Assembly: GCF_946482605.1 (NCBI RefSeq)
Contig: NZ_CAMLSE010000002.1
Location: 248,001-312,000, forward strand
DNA: 64,000 nt
Source of the DNA: an uncultured Dyadobacter sp.
GTDB taxonomy: Bacteria > Bacteroidota > Bacteroidia > Cytophagales > Spirosomataceae
Reading direction: 5' to 3'
In this document: positions 16,596-25,156 of the stretch, piece after piece
Layout: the number at the start of each line of letters is the position of its first letter
How positions within the stretch are numbered: the first letter of the stretch is position 1
The notes under the pieces: model-generated
What the model saw: the letters and a program-made list of their open reading frames with translations, nothing else
Database searches by the model: none
Told to the model about the DNA's origin: nothing
Position numbers and translations under genes: made by a program

Positions 16596-18327
16596 TGAGT
16601 GTGCTTTTTGCCAGGACGTAAGGCCTTTCAACCCGGTCAAGGACTACGTAAATCGAATCTTTTTTCTCATCGATCCCTTTCAGGATCACGCGCGAGCCGT
16701 CGGTGGTCGAGTATGTGAGGACCATGCGGTTACGCTTGTCGCGGCGCCGTTTGCCGGCAAACTCGCGGTCTCGGCGGGCCGACTGGCCTAGCGGGTCGAT
16801 CAGCTTGTTTTCATCGCCAATACGGGCCAATGCGGCTTTACTGATCCAGTTGCGGCCTTCGCCGTTGTTTATACCGTTACCTCTTTCGCCACCTTCGCGG
16901 GGGGCACGGTCTGCTGTGGCACCGGTACCTACCCCACCCTGTCCTTGCCGTGCTTCACGCTGTTGCAGCTGGCCGACACCATCGCGCGGGCCGCCTCTCG
17001 CATATTTATCCTGTAAATACAAAGTATGTTCGAGCGTATCGGCCAGGTAATGGAACACGCGCTGCCCCCCGCCGGTGCCGGTGAGTTCGAAGGTTCGGCC
17101 AAGATCGCGCATGGGAGCACCGCCACCGTTGGAGAGGTCCAGTGGCGTAGGTTTGTTTACTTTGAAAGTCAATGTCGTCCAATTCTCGAACGTCGCCCAT
17201 TGCCATCTTACGGTGTCTGTCGGCGAATACGGGATTTCCTGGTTGTTGATTTTGAATTCGGTCACATTGTAGTTCCCCCTCAGTGCTTTGATACCCGCTG
17301 TGGAAGGCTGTTTGTAAGGGTCATATTTGAAATTGACATATTGTAACCAAAACAAATAGAACACGAACAGGCCTAGAACACCGGCTTTTAAGCCGGTGCG
17401 GAGGTACCGCTGCCACTTTTGGCTGAATGCCGGATAGTAGCTGTCAGGCACGGTAAAACGCTCCAAAATGAGCAGGTTCCAGAATTTTGGAATATCCTTG
17501 ATAAGCAGAAACGCCGCCAGTAGCACAAAGTAGGAGCTGTACACGTGCACGCCTCCGTCATAGGCGAAATTGACATATACAATATCCCCCAGCGCACCGA
17601 GCAAAAGGATCGCCCCCAGCGTGGTAGTGCCTCTGAAAAAAAGCAAAATACCCGCCGTGAGCTCTACCACACCGGCAAACACCTGGTACCAGGGTACAAT
17701 GCCTACCGAAAGCCAATAAATCTTCTGTAATGTAAAGTCCCCGAAATTCGTATTCAGCAAGCCGTATGAGGGATAAGGCATCTGGGTAGGCATCAGCTTG
17801 GTATATCCAAAACCAATGATACCGATGCCCGCCCGGTACCGGACCACCACCCGGATCCAGTAATACAGCAGGTTATACTCCTTCGGCTCGCGTTTAATCG
17901 CTTTGACAATCACCGTCCAGAGCAGTCCGCCCACCACCGCGGCCAGCAATGTGATGACCCAGGTGGCGTAACCTTCCAGCAAGCTGCCAAAAATCGTACG
18001 CCCGAAAAAGTCGAGGCCCGAGCCGAAACGGGCGATGTCGTACACATCCCGGTAATGCAGGCGCGTCCAGTCGAATGTGACCAGGTCGGTGTACCAGTTG
18101 GCGCTGTTGGGAATGGACATCGCCAGGAAGAAGACGAATGCAATGCGGAAAAGGATTTTCTGCCACTCAGGCCAGCTCCTCGCTGTGGGCAAGGCTGTAT
18201 CGCTCTCCGTAACGTGCCCGTTTTCGGTGAGCGTCACACCGGTGGCCGGCATACCGGTGGCCGGCATTCCGGTGGCCGGCATACCGGTGTGCGTCTGATC
18301 GTCTGCGCTTGTTCTGATCGTTGACAT
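16576..18327 (-). CDS. DoxX/DoxD-family membrane protein with repeat tail and low-complexity insert
   Basis: 583 aa. Several membrane segments (about 52-390) contain the DoxX-like core RYRAGIGIIGFGYTKLMP and a GVVELTAGILLFFRGTTT helix. A beta-rich C-terminal part of about 200 residues follows. It is a paralog of the 461-aa protein encoded just upstream, from which it differs in two ways. The N-terminal tail has three MPATG repeats, and a Gly/Arg/Gln-rich insert lies at about 442-490. DoxD/DoxA form thiosulfate:quinone oxidoreductase in Acidianus, so a quinone-linked sulfur role is plausible beside SoxCD. DoxX-family functions vary, and this role is inference. Confidence 0.8.
   Translation of the reverse strand: MSTIRTSADDQTHTGMPATGMPATGMPATGVTLTENGHVTESDTALPTARSWPEWQKILFRIAFVFFLAMSIPNSANWYTDLVTFDWTRLHYRDVYDIARFGSGLDFFGRTIFGSLLEGYATWVITLLAAVVGGLLWTVIVKAIKREPKEYNLLYYWIRVVVRYRAGIGIIGFGYTKLMPTQMPYPSYGLLNTNFGDFTLQKIYWLSVGIVPWYQVFAGVVELTAGILLFFRGTTTLGAILLLGALGDIVYVNFAYDGGVHVYSSYFVLLAAFLLIKDIPKFWNLLILERFTVPDSYYPAFSQKWQRYLRTGLKAGVLGLFVFYLFWLQYVNFKYDPYKQPSTAGIKALRGNYNVTEFKINNQEIPYSPTDTVRWQWATFENWTTLTFKVNKPTPLDLSNGGGAPMRDLGRTFELTGTGGGQRVFHYLADTLEHTLYLQDKYARGGPRDGVGQLQQREARQGQGGVGTGATADRAPREGGERGNGINNGEGRNWISKAALARIGDENKLIDPLGQSARRDREFAGKRRRDKRNRMVLTYSTTDGSRVILKGIDEKKDSIYVVLDRVERPYVLAKSTLNAGKYD
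18241..18285 (-). repeat. Three tandem 15-bp units encoding MPATG
   Basis: Units at 18241-18255, 18256-18270 and 18271-18285 are identical except for one base in the middle copy. They add MPATG three times to the N-terminal tail of the DoxX-type protein. The paralog next door lacks them. Being a multiple of 3, copy changes would keep the frame. Confidence 0.9.
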
Positions 18328-18344
18328 TTTATTAATGTTTTGAT

Positions 18345-19730
18345 TTACAGTTTAAACTCACCTCTTCGCCCTACCCTTTTCACTTCTTCGAACAGGTATT
18401 TTTTATTGATTTTTTTCAAAACCACCTGCAACGAATCCCGGCCATTGGCGATCCCGGAAAGATAGATAGTCGTGCTGTCGGGACGATCGTAATGCAGCAG
18501 GAGTTGATCGGCCACGTTTACTTTGTTGGTCAATTTCAGTGTTTTGGCAGCCTCGTCGAAATCGTAGCCGTAGTAATGCCGCCCACCTGATCCAGCGAAC
18601 TCGAAGTTGCGTTTCGCGTCGTCGAAATGGATTTGCTCCACATTGGTAGAGTCGATCACCAGCGGACGCGAGGAGCGGATGCTGATCGTGGCCCATCTTT
18701 CAAACACGACATCTTTCCAGCGCACCGGATCGAGCGGCGAGTAAGCCAGCGTATCGCCATTGATGACAAATTGCGTTACGCTATAGAGCCCGGCAGCTTC
18801 CGGCAAACCGGCTTTGGCAGGATATTGGTAAGGATTGGAACGATAACCTGCATAAGCCTTCGACCCGTAATTCACTACAAAGAACAGTACAAATACCGCC
18901 TTCAATGCAATGCGCCCGAATCTCAACCGGGAATCGCTGAAATCGGGTTTGAACAGGTTCGGAATGGTGGGTTTCTCCAATACAAACAGGCGGTACAACC
19001 GGTTGGCATCAAACGCGAAAAGCAACAGCGCAAGTACGATCAGATAGAAGCTGTAAACGTACTCCCCGCCTTCGTAGGCCAGATTTGAGAAAAACACATT
19101 CCCGGTAAACGGAATGATAATGAGCGTGGCAATGGTGGTCGTTTTGCGGTTCAGCAGCAGCAGCCCGCCCACCAGTTCCAACAGTCCCAGAAACGACTCG
19201 TAATTGGGCACCACGCCGAGGCTCAACGCGAACAGTTTCCACGCGCTGAAATCGCCATAGGCCGTGTTCAGGTTGCTGATCGACGGCAACGGCGCTTGCA
19301 GCGGGTAAAATTTGATAAAACCATAAGCAATAAGTCCGGCAGCGAGACGATAGCGGACGATCACGCGGAGCCAGTAATAGAGCTGGTTATGATCGCGTCG
19401 GTCCTTATCCCGCGTGCCCCAGTAAATCGCTCCGGCACTGGCGATTACAAGCACCACAAGCCAGTTGAGAAAAGTGTCCTGCTCGCCAAAAAACCGTGGC
19501 TGGTAACGCACCAGGTCAAATATGTCGCCGTAGGTGAGGTTGAGCCAGTCTACCCGGAATACGCGCCGGTAATACTTCCAGTCGAGCGGGATGCTCTGGA
19601 TAGCGAAATAGATGAATGCGACGCGGAAGAGCGTTTTTTCCAAAGGGCTCCACGCACCCGGCGTGGCAGCGGCAGTTGCAGCCAAAGTCTCTGCGGCCGC
19701 GGGGTGCTGGTAAACTGTGTTTTGTGCCAT
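18345..19730 (-). CDS. DoxX/DoxD-family membrane protein (paralog)
   Basis: 461 aa with several membrane segments (about 35-310), including the core RYRLAAGLIAYGFIKFYPLQ and a LLELVGGLLLLNRKTTT helix that matches its neighbour. The soluble C-terminal part (about 320-461) contains NGDTLAYSPLDPVRWKDVVF, a counterpart of the stretch around SPTDTVRWQW in the other protein. The gene lies 11 bases after SusD and 17 before the longer paralog, so a gene duplication is likely. As with the neighbour, I infer a membrane electron-transfer or sulfur-related role from the SoxCD context; the family alone does not prove it. Confidence 0.8.
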   Translation of the reverse strand: MAQNTVYQHPAAAETLAATAAATPGAWSPLEKTLFRVAFIYFAIQSIPLDWKYYRRVFRVDWLNLTYGDIFDLVRYQPRFFGEQDTFLNWLVVLVIASAGAIYWGTRDKDRRDHNQLYYWLRVIVRYRLAAGLIAYGFIKFYPLQAPLPSISNLNTAYGDFSAWKLFALSLGVVPNYESFLGLLELVGGLLLLNRKTTTIATLIIIPFTGNVFFSNLAYEGGEYVYSFYLIVLALLLFAFDANRLYRLFVLEKPTIPNLFKPDFSDSRLRFGRIALKAVFVLFFVVNYGSKAYAGYRSNPYQYPAKAGLPEAAGLYSVTQFVINGDTLAYSPLDPVRWKDVVFERWATISIRSSRPLVIDSTNVEQIHFDDAKRNFEFAGSGGRHYYGYDFDEAAKTLKLTNKVNVADQLLLHYDRPDSTTIYLSGIANGRDSLQVVLKKINKKYLFEEVKRVGRRGEFKL

Positions 19731-19741
19731 AGGGTCAGGGA

Positions 19742-21076
19742 TTAGTAGCCGGGATTTTGTTTCAAAGCCTTATCGATCAGGAGCTGCTCGGCCGGAATGG
19801 GCAGCAGCAGGCGGTTGGCATCGGTCACATTCAGTACCGCCGCTGCACGGCCCGTACGCACGAGGTCGAACCAACGGTGCGGCTCCAATGCAAACTCGAT
19901 ACGGCGCTCGTTTTCGATGGCGAGCAGCAGTTGGTCGGCCGTGGATACGGTACTTTTGGCAATGCCTGCTCGCTCGCGGATTGCATTCAGGTCGGCGAGC
20001 GCGCCTGTAAGCACGCCCGTTTGCGCACGCGCTTCCGCACGTATGAGGTAAAGCTCGGCAATGCGGATTACGAAAGTCGGGTCGGTGGCGGGGCTGCGGT
20101 AGTACATGTTGCCATACCAGCGGCCCTGGTTGTCTTTGGCGACAAGGGCATTGCGGTTCCCGCCCACTTCCGGATTATTCACCAACGCCACAAATGCGTC
20201 GTTAGGCGCCCATTGGCGGGTGCCGCCCTTCTCCTGCGGCTGCCATTGGCCCCGATGGGCGTTCGTTTCGTTAACACTGTAAAATATCTCGAAAACAGAC
20301 TCCGTTGTGCCTCTTGCGTCGTTGGCGAAGAATGCATTGTAAGGGGTCACCAACTTGTAATTAGCCGCATCGGCAATCACTTTGGAAGCATATTCTTCGG
20401 CTTTCGCGTAATCCTTTTGATACAAATAATACCGTGCTTTCAATGCCCATACCGTCTTCTGCGTAGCCCGGAAACGGTCGGTGGTTGCCGGAAGCAACGG
20501 CTCGGCGGCGTTCAAATCCGCCAGCACCTGGGCGTACACCTGCTCTTGCGTGGCGCGTTCGATGCCCCGGTTGTCCGACGGCGAAGCGGTCGGTTTGATG
20601 ATGATCGGGACGCCGCCCCAGATGCGCGCCAGATCGAAATAGGCCAATGCACGCAGGAAATAAGCTTCGCCGATCAGCTTGCTTTTCAATGGCGCGGTCA
20701 GCAGTGGATCCTGCACATTGGGAACCTTCTCAATCACATGGTTAATGCGGTTGAGCGTGCTGTAAATGCCCGTCCAGACTGACGAAACGGTCGAGTTTTC
20801 CGCATTGACCCGGTGGTTGATAAACTCCTGGATCTGCGACTGTGAGCCGGTCCACTGGATGTTATCCCCCGACAAATAGCCGATCGACTGGAAATTAATG
20901 CTGTAATAGCCCCGGAACGAGTCATAGACACCATTCACGGCAGTTTCCGCGGAGGCTTTGTCGATGATCGTCTGGTCGTCGGAAATGGACGAGCGGGGCT
21001 GCACGTCGAGGAAATTGTCGCAGGAGTCCAGCCCGATCAGCAGGGAAAGCGGCAGGATGTATCTCAATATTTTCAT
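19742..21076 (-). CDS. RagB/SusD-family lipoprotein (second pair of the sulfur locus)
   Basis: 444 aa from the ATG at 21076, which gives a short signal peptide with Cys19 (GLDSC). An in-frame ATG at 21088 overlaps the SusC stop as TAATG, so translational coupling is likely with either start. It shows SusD helices (AYFLRALAYFDLARIWGGVP), the C-terminal RIAELYLIRAEARAQTG signature and a QNPGY end. It is paralogous to the SusD at 25157-26488, sharing VNGVYDSFRGY/ALVGVYDALQGY-type blocks. It partners the SusC just upstream and is followed 11 bases later by the DoxX-type genes. Confidence 0.94.
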   Translation of the reverse strand: MKILRYILPLSLLIGLDSCDNFLDVQPRSSISDDQTIIDKASAETAVNGVYDSFRGYYSINFQSIGYLSGDNIQWTGSQSQIQEFINHRVNAENSTVSSVWTGIYSTLNRINHVIEKVPNVQDPLLTAPLKSKLIGEAYFLRALAYFDLARIWGGVPIIIKPTASPSDNRGIERATQEQVYAQVLADLNAAEPLLPATTDRFRATQKTVWALKARYYLYQKDYAKAEEYASKVIADAANYKLVTPYNAFFANDARGTTESVFEIFYSVNETNAHRGQWQPQEKGGTRQWAPNDAFVALVNNPEVGGNRNALVAKDNQGRWYGNMYYRSPATDPTFVIRIAELYLIRAEARAQTGVLTGALADLNAIRERAGIAKSTVSTADQLLLAIENERRIEFALEPHRWFDLVRTGRAAAVLNVTDANRLLLPIPAEQLLIDKALKQNPGY

Positions 21077-21087
21077 TGGTTCAATCA

Positions 21088-24000
21088 TTAAAATGTCAGG
21101 TTAACACCCAGCTGAAAACTGCGCGGCTGCGGGGGCGTACCGAGGTCGATGCCCTGCTCGTTCTGCGCGCTCGATGAACTCGACTCGGGGTCGAGCCCGG
21201 TGTATTTGGTGATGGTGAACAGGTTGCTGGCCGTCGCGTAAATGCGGAGCGAGCTGATGTGCCGCACTGGAATGGTGTAGCCGACGGTGAGATTACGCAG
21301 GCGCACGAACGAGCCGTCTTCCAGCCAGCGACTACCGCCGTCGCGGTAGTTGTTTACATTCACACCATCCGGGCGGGGCACGTCGGTAATGTCGCCTGGT
21401 TTCTGCCAGCGGTCGTTATTGCTCGCGAAAATCACGCGTGCCGCGTCACGTGCACCGCCGCCTTCGCCAAAGAATTTGTTGTGGTTATACACCTTGTTGC
21501 CGTAACTGAATGCCAGGAATGCATTCACATCGAAGCCTTTGTAGGTCACCGTGTTGGTAAGCCCGCCGAAGAACTTGGGCCATATGCTGCCGTTAATCTG
21601 CCGGTCGGCGACGGTGATTTTGTCGTCCTTGTTCACGTCCTCATAAACGGTATTACCCGTCTGCGGATCGACGTAAAGCTGCTTGTACACCCAGAAAGAA
21701 TAGAGCGGATGGCCCTGTTGGAGCAAAATCAAACTGCGGCTGCCATATTCCAGCGGGTTTTCCAGCTTCTCGATCTTATTCACATTGCGCGCCACATTAA
21801 AAGTGGTAATCCATGAAAACGTGCTGTTCTGGAAATTCACCGAGCGGATCGCCAGCTCGAAGCCTTTGTTGCTGATCTCGGCCGTGTTGCTGCGATAGTT
21901 GGCAAAACCGGTGGTAGCAGGCAATGTGAGCGAGAGTAGCCCATTGCTGGTGTATTTGCGGTAAACGTTGAATTCGATGCCGAGGCGGTCGCCGAAGAAT
22001 GCGATGTCTGCACCTGCGTTCAATTGATTGGTACGTTCCCATTGCAGATCGGGGTTGGCGAGTTGCTGCGGCGCGATACCCGGATTGCCCTGGTACGATG
22101 CCCCGCTGTTCCAAAGACCTAATGCGGCAAAGCTGCCCAGGCCATTTTGGTTACCCGTCACACCGTAGCTTGCGCGGATTTTCAAGTCGCTGATAGCCGC
22201 TACATTTTTGAGAAAATCCTCCTGCTTCACGCGCCAGCCACCGCCGACGGACGGGAAGTAGCCCCATTTGCGATCAGCCCCGAAGCTCGACGAGCCATCG
22301 GCCCGAATGCTGAAATCGAGCAAATACTTGCCGCCGTAATTGTAATCTACGCGGGAGAAGAACGACGCCAGGTTTTTCTTCGACCAACTGCTCGACCCCG
22401 TCGTAGTAGCCGCGGAAGAGATCAGTTTGAAGGAATTATTGGCAAAACCACGCCCCGTGGCGGTGGTACCGGTGTTCAAATCGCTTTGAACGGTGTTACC
22501 TACCAAAATGCCAAGGGTATGCTTCGCGCCGATTTTCTGGCGGAACGAAAGCGTCTGCTCGTTGAGCCAGGTGGTAGCTTGCCCATTGTTCGCCGACGCA
22601 AAGCCATTCGGGCTGCCCGTGATCAGGAATGTGTTCCAGTATTCATTTTCATCATAATTATTAAAGTCCAAACCCCAACTCGTACGGAATTTGAGGTTAG
22701 GTAAAATTTCGGCCTCGGCGTACAGGTTACCGATGTACCGCAGACTTACCGATTTCACGTCATAATTATCGAGCAGCAAAGTCACATTATCGAAACCTGC
22801 ACGGCCTACCAGCTCGCCGTTTTCGTTAGTAGGCGAAAGGTAGGTAGGCGTATGCAATGCGGCCTGCAAAAGCCCGCCCGCAGGGCCGTCACCCGCGCGG
22901 GCCTGGTTGCGGAACGTGCGTGCGAAACTATTGCTCACGCCCACCTGTATTTTGTCCGAAATCTTCTGATCCAGGTTTACTTTAAAACTTGCACGGTTGA
23001 ATGTGATTGGTTTCAGGATCGATTCCTGCTTGGTGAAGCCACCGCCGATGTAATATTTCGTAGAAGCCGTCCCGCCGGAAACCGACAGATCGTAATTCTG
23101 CAATGGCGCGGTCTGGAAAATCTCGCCGAGCCGGTCGTAGGTTTTTTGCTCCCCGGGCAATCCGCGGCCGCCTTCCGAGACGGGTCGAAACGGGCGGTTC
23201 GCTTCCGTTCTGTTCAGCGAAGGCGTGTCTTTGCCTGTGTTGATCCACCATTCATTTACAAGTTGCGCGTGCTCGGGGCCGGTTGTGAGGTCCCAGAGCT
23301 TCGCCGCTTTGGCCCAGCCGTAGGAGGCATTCAGGCTCACTTTGGCTTTCTGGTTGAACTTGCCTCTTTTGGTAGTGATAATGATAACGCCGTTCGCGCC
23401 GCGTGAGCCGTACAATGCGGTCGCTTCGGCGTCTTTGAGCACTTCGAGGCTTTCGATGTCGTTGGGGTTGATGTCGGCGATGGGCGAGGTTGCCTTGCCA
23501 CCGGTATTGGTGGTTTGCATACTGTTGCTGTTCATAAACACGCCGTCGATCACGTACAGCGGGTCGTTATCGCCATTGATGGATGTGGCGCCCCGGACGC
23601 GCACGGTCACCGCCTCGCCCGGCACGCCGGTGTTGGAGGTAATCTGCACGCCGGGGACTTTTCCTTGCAGCTGAGCGTCGAAGCTCCCAACCGGAATACT
23701 TTTCACATCGGTAGGGTCTACCTTGGCAATGGAACCGATCACATTTTTACGCTCCTGCGTGCCGTAGCCGACCACGATCACCTCGTTCAACTGCCGCTGA
23801 TCGGTATCGAGCTTCACGGTGAGGCTACTTTTGTTACCCGGCCGCAACTGCTGGCTCACATATCCGATAAACGACACCACGAGCTCTTGCCCTTCGGCCA
23901 CATCGAGATGAAAGTTCCCCTCCGTATCCGTTACAGTCCCTTGTGTAGTGCCTTTGATTTGAATATTAACACCCGGCAAAGCCGATCCATCCTTGTCTGT

Positions 24001-24138
24001 CACTTTCCCGGTAAGCTCTCCCGGTCCCGCAGAAGCCGCACCGGCATTTGAACCGACCAACCACAAAAGCATGACCAGCAAAGCAATCCATTGCCCCGAT
24101 CTTCCAGATCTGGGATTTTTGAATAAATAATTTTTCAT
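21088..24138 (-). CDS. SusC/RagA TonB-linked receptor without STN domain
   Basis: 1016 aa from the ATG at 24138; a TTG one codon earlier is less likely. A signal peptide (about 1-35) leads to a carboxypeptidase-regulatory domain (about 42-120), a plug with DPLYVIDGVFMNSNSMQ and SLEVLKDAEATALYGSRGAN, and a barrel ending LGVNLTF. There is no STN domain, in keeping with the absence of its own sigma/FecR pair. It should be transcribed from the sigma gene further up. It resembles the SusC at 26500-29862, so the two pairs probably arose by duplication. Confidence 0.96.
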   Translation of the reverse strand: MKNYLFKNPRSGRSGQWIALLVMLLWLVGSNAGAASAGPGELTGKVTDKDGSALPGVNIQIKGTTQGTVTDTEGNFHLDVAEGQELVVSFIGYVSQQLRPGNKSSLTVKLDTDQRQLNEVIVVGYGTQERKNVIGSIAKVDPTDVKSIPVGSFDAQLQGKVPGVQITSNTGVPGEAVTVRVRGATSINGDNDPLYVIDGVFMNSNSMQTTNTGGKATSPIADINPNDIESLEVLKDAEATALYGSRGANGVIIITTKRGKFNQKAKVSLNASYGWAKAAKLWDLTTGPEHAQLVNEWWINTGKDTPSLNRTEANRPFRPVSEGGRGLPGEQKTYDRLGEIFQTAPLQNYDLSVSGGTASTKYYIGGGFTKQESILKPITFNRASFKVNLDQKISDKIQVGVSNSFARTFRNQARAGDGPAGGLLQAALHTPTYLSPTNENGELVGRAGFDNVTLLLDNYDVKSVSLRYIGNLYAEAEILPNLKFRTSWGLDFNNYDENEYWNTFLITGSPNGFASANNGQATTWLNEQTLSFRQKIGAKHTLGILVGNTVQSDLNTGTTATGRGFANNSFKLISSAATTTGSSSWSKKNLASFFSRVDYNYGGKYLLDFSIRADGSSSFGADRKWGYFPSVGGGWRVKQEDFLKNVAAISDLKIRASYGVTGNQNGLGSFAALGLWNSGASYQGNPGIAPQQLANPDLQWERTNQLNAGADIAFFGDRLGIEFNVYRKYTSNGLLSLTLPATTGFANYRSNTAEISNKGFELAIRSVNFQNSTFSWITTFNVARNVNKIEKLENPLEYGSRSLILLQQGHPLYSFWVYKQLYVDPQTGNTVYEDVNKDDKITVADRQINGSIWPKFFGGLTNTVTYKGFDVNAFLAFSYGNKVYNHNKFFGEGGGARDAARVIFASNNDRWQKPGDITDVPRPDGVNVNNYRDGGSRWLEDGSFVRLRNLTVGYTIPVRHISSLRIYATASNLFTITKYTGLDPESSSSSAQNEQGIDLGTPPQPRSFQLGVNLTF

Positions 24139-24163
24139 CAAGTCAGGTTTAATAATTTTAATA

Positions 24164-24197
24164 TTCCCTTTCCTCCTTCCTCCCTTTCCTCCTTTTT
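24164..24197 (-). repeat. 34-base homopurine tract with internal 14-bp direct repeat
   Basis: The minus strand is purely A and G for 34 bases between the S51 peptidase stop (24199) and the SusC start (24138). The word AAGGAGGAAAGGGA occurs twice, 2 bases apart. Its GGAGG cores lie about 30-55 bases from the ATG, too far to serve as a normal ribosome binding site. Confidence 0.85.
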
Positions 24198-24198
24198 G

Positions 24199-25137
24199 CT
24201 ACCTCCCCCTGTTACCCGACAGCGCCTCCGGCTCCTTCCGCGGCGCTTCAATCACTTTGCGCTCTTTCAAATCGTACTTCTGCCCTTCATGCAAAAAGAA
24301 GAATGGCCCATTGCTCGCCGTCGACACTTCGCGGCTGCCCTGCACATGCTTTGGGCCCGCACCTATAATGGTGTTGTAATCGTAAATAGAAGCATAAGAA
24401 CGCCCCACGACTTCCAGCGTGTCCTTTTGCACCACAATGGACGTAGCCTCATCGAGGCCGATGCCGATCAGTTCCGGCGCATTCTTCACGAATTCGACGA
24501 GGTCGAACTGGCGGTTGCGGCGGAACAAATGCTGGTCGATCACCGAGTTTTTGAGAAAACCCAGTCCCTGCGTATGGTCACCGACGAGGATATGCGCCCC
24601 TTTGGTATCGCCTCTCCACAGGAAAGACCCCTGGATGCTGGCCCCGGCAGAAGTGCCGGAAATCACGCCACCCCGATCGAGCAGTTCCTGGAATGCCTGG
24701 TGGGTCAAAGTATTCAGGTAGGAATCGGCAATGCGCCACTGGCGGCCGCCGACGATGTACACGCCTGTTGCCGAACGGATAGGCGCCACAAATTTTTCGC
24801 TATTGGCTTCTTTGAGGTCGTTGGTATGCAGCAATGTCACATTCGCAATGCCCGTTTCACGCTTCACGAGCTCCACCGATTTGGTATCATAGGCAGCGGA
24901 ATCGCCGCCCGCGGCGGTAATGACCACGATTTTGGCCTTTTCCTTCCCGCCCGCGAGTTGCACGAATCGCTTCCAGATTTCGGGTGTCGCCCCGCCCCCG
25001 CCGATGATGATCAGCGAACCCTTTTCGGGACCGTGACGGGTGGTCGCATTTTTGTTAACCGTTACCGGCGTTTGTGCATGCGAGGCGGTGAGTGCGGCCG
25101 TCGCAAGCAATGCAGTCAGGATCAGTCTGGTTTTCAT
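24199..25137 (-). CDS. Cyanophycinase-like peptidase, family S51, exported
   Basis: 312 aa from the ATG at 25137, which gives a signal peptide ending near residue 21 (SHAQ); the frame is open further upstream. Family signatures are IIGGGGATPEIW (44-55), YIVGGRQWR (127-135), the nucleophile elbow GTSAGA (161-166, Ser163), DQHLFRRNR (201-209) and GIGLDEAT (225-232). S51 peptidases include cyanophycinase, which cuts beta-aspartyl dipeptides from cyanophycin, and peptidase E. The signal peptide places it in the periplasm or beyond. It sits between two SusC/SusD pairs, so it may cut an imported peptide-like ligand. Cyanophycin itself as substrate is unproven. Confidence 0.88.
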   Translation of the reverse strand: MKTRLILTALLATAALTASHAQTPVTVNKNATTRHGPEKGSLIIIGGGGATPEIWKRFVQLAGGKEKAKIVVITAAGGDSAAYDTKSVELVKRETGIANVTLLHTNDLKEANSEKFVAPIRSATGVYIVGGRQWRIADSYLNTLTHQAFQELLDRGGVISGTSAGASIQGSFLWRGDTKGAHILVGDHTQGLGFLKNSVIDQHLFRRNRQFDLVEFVKNAPELIGIGLDEATSIVVQKDTLEVVGRSYASIYDYNTIIGAGPKHVQGSREVSTASNGPFFFLHEGQKYDLKERKVIEAPRKEPEALSGNRGR

Positions 25138-25156
25138 ATTTTGATAGGAATGAATG

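Noticed and set aside
24164..24197. GGAGG words as a Shine-Dalgarno site for the second SusC
   Set aside because: They lie about 30-55 bases above the ATG, and Bacteroidota seldom rely on such sites.
24199..25137. Cyanophycin storage metabolism
   Set aside because: No cyanophycin synthetase or isoaspartyl peptidase lies nearby, and the enzyme has a signal peptide. Only the S51 family assignment is supported.
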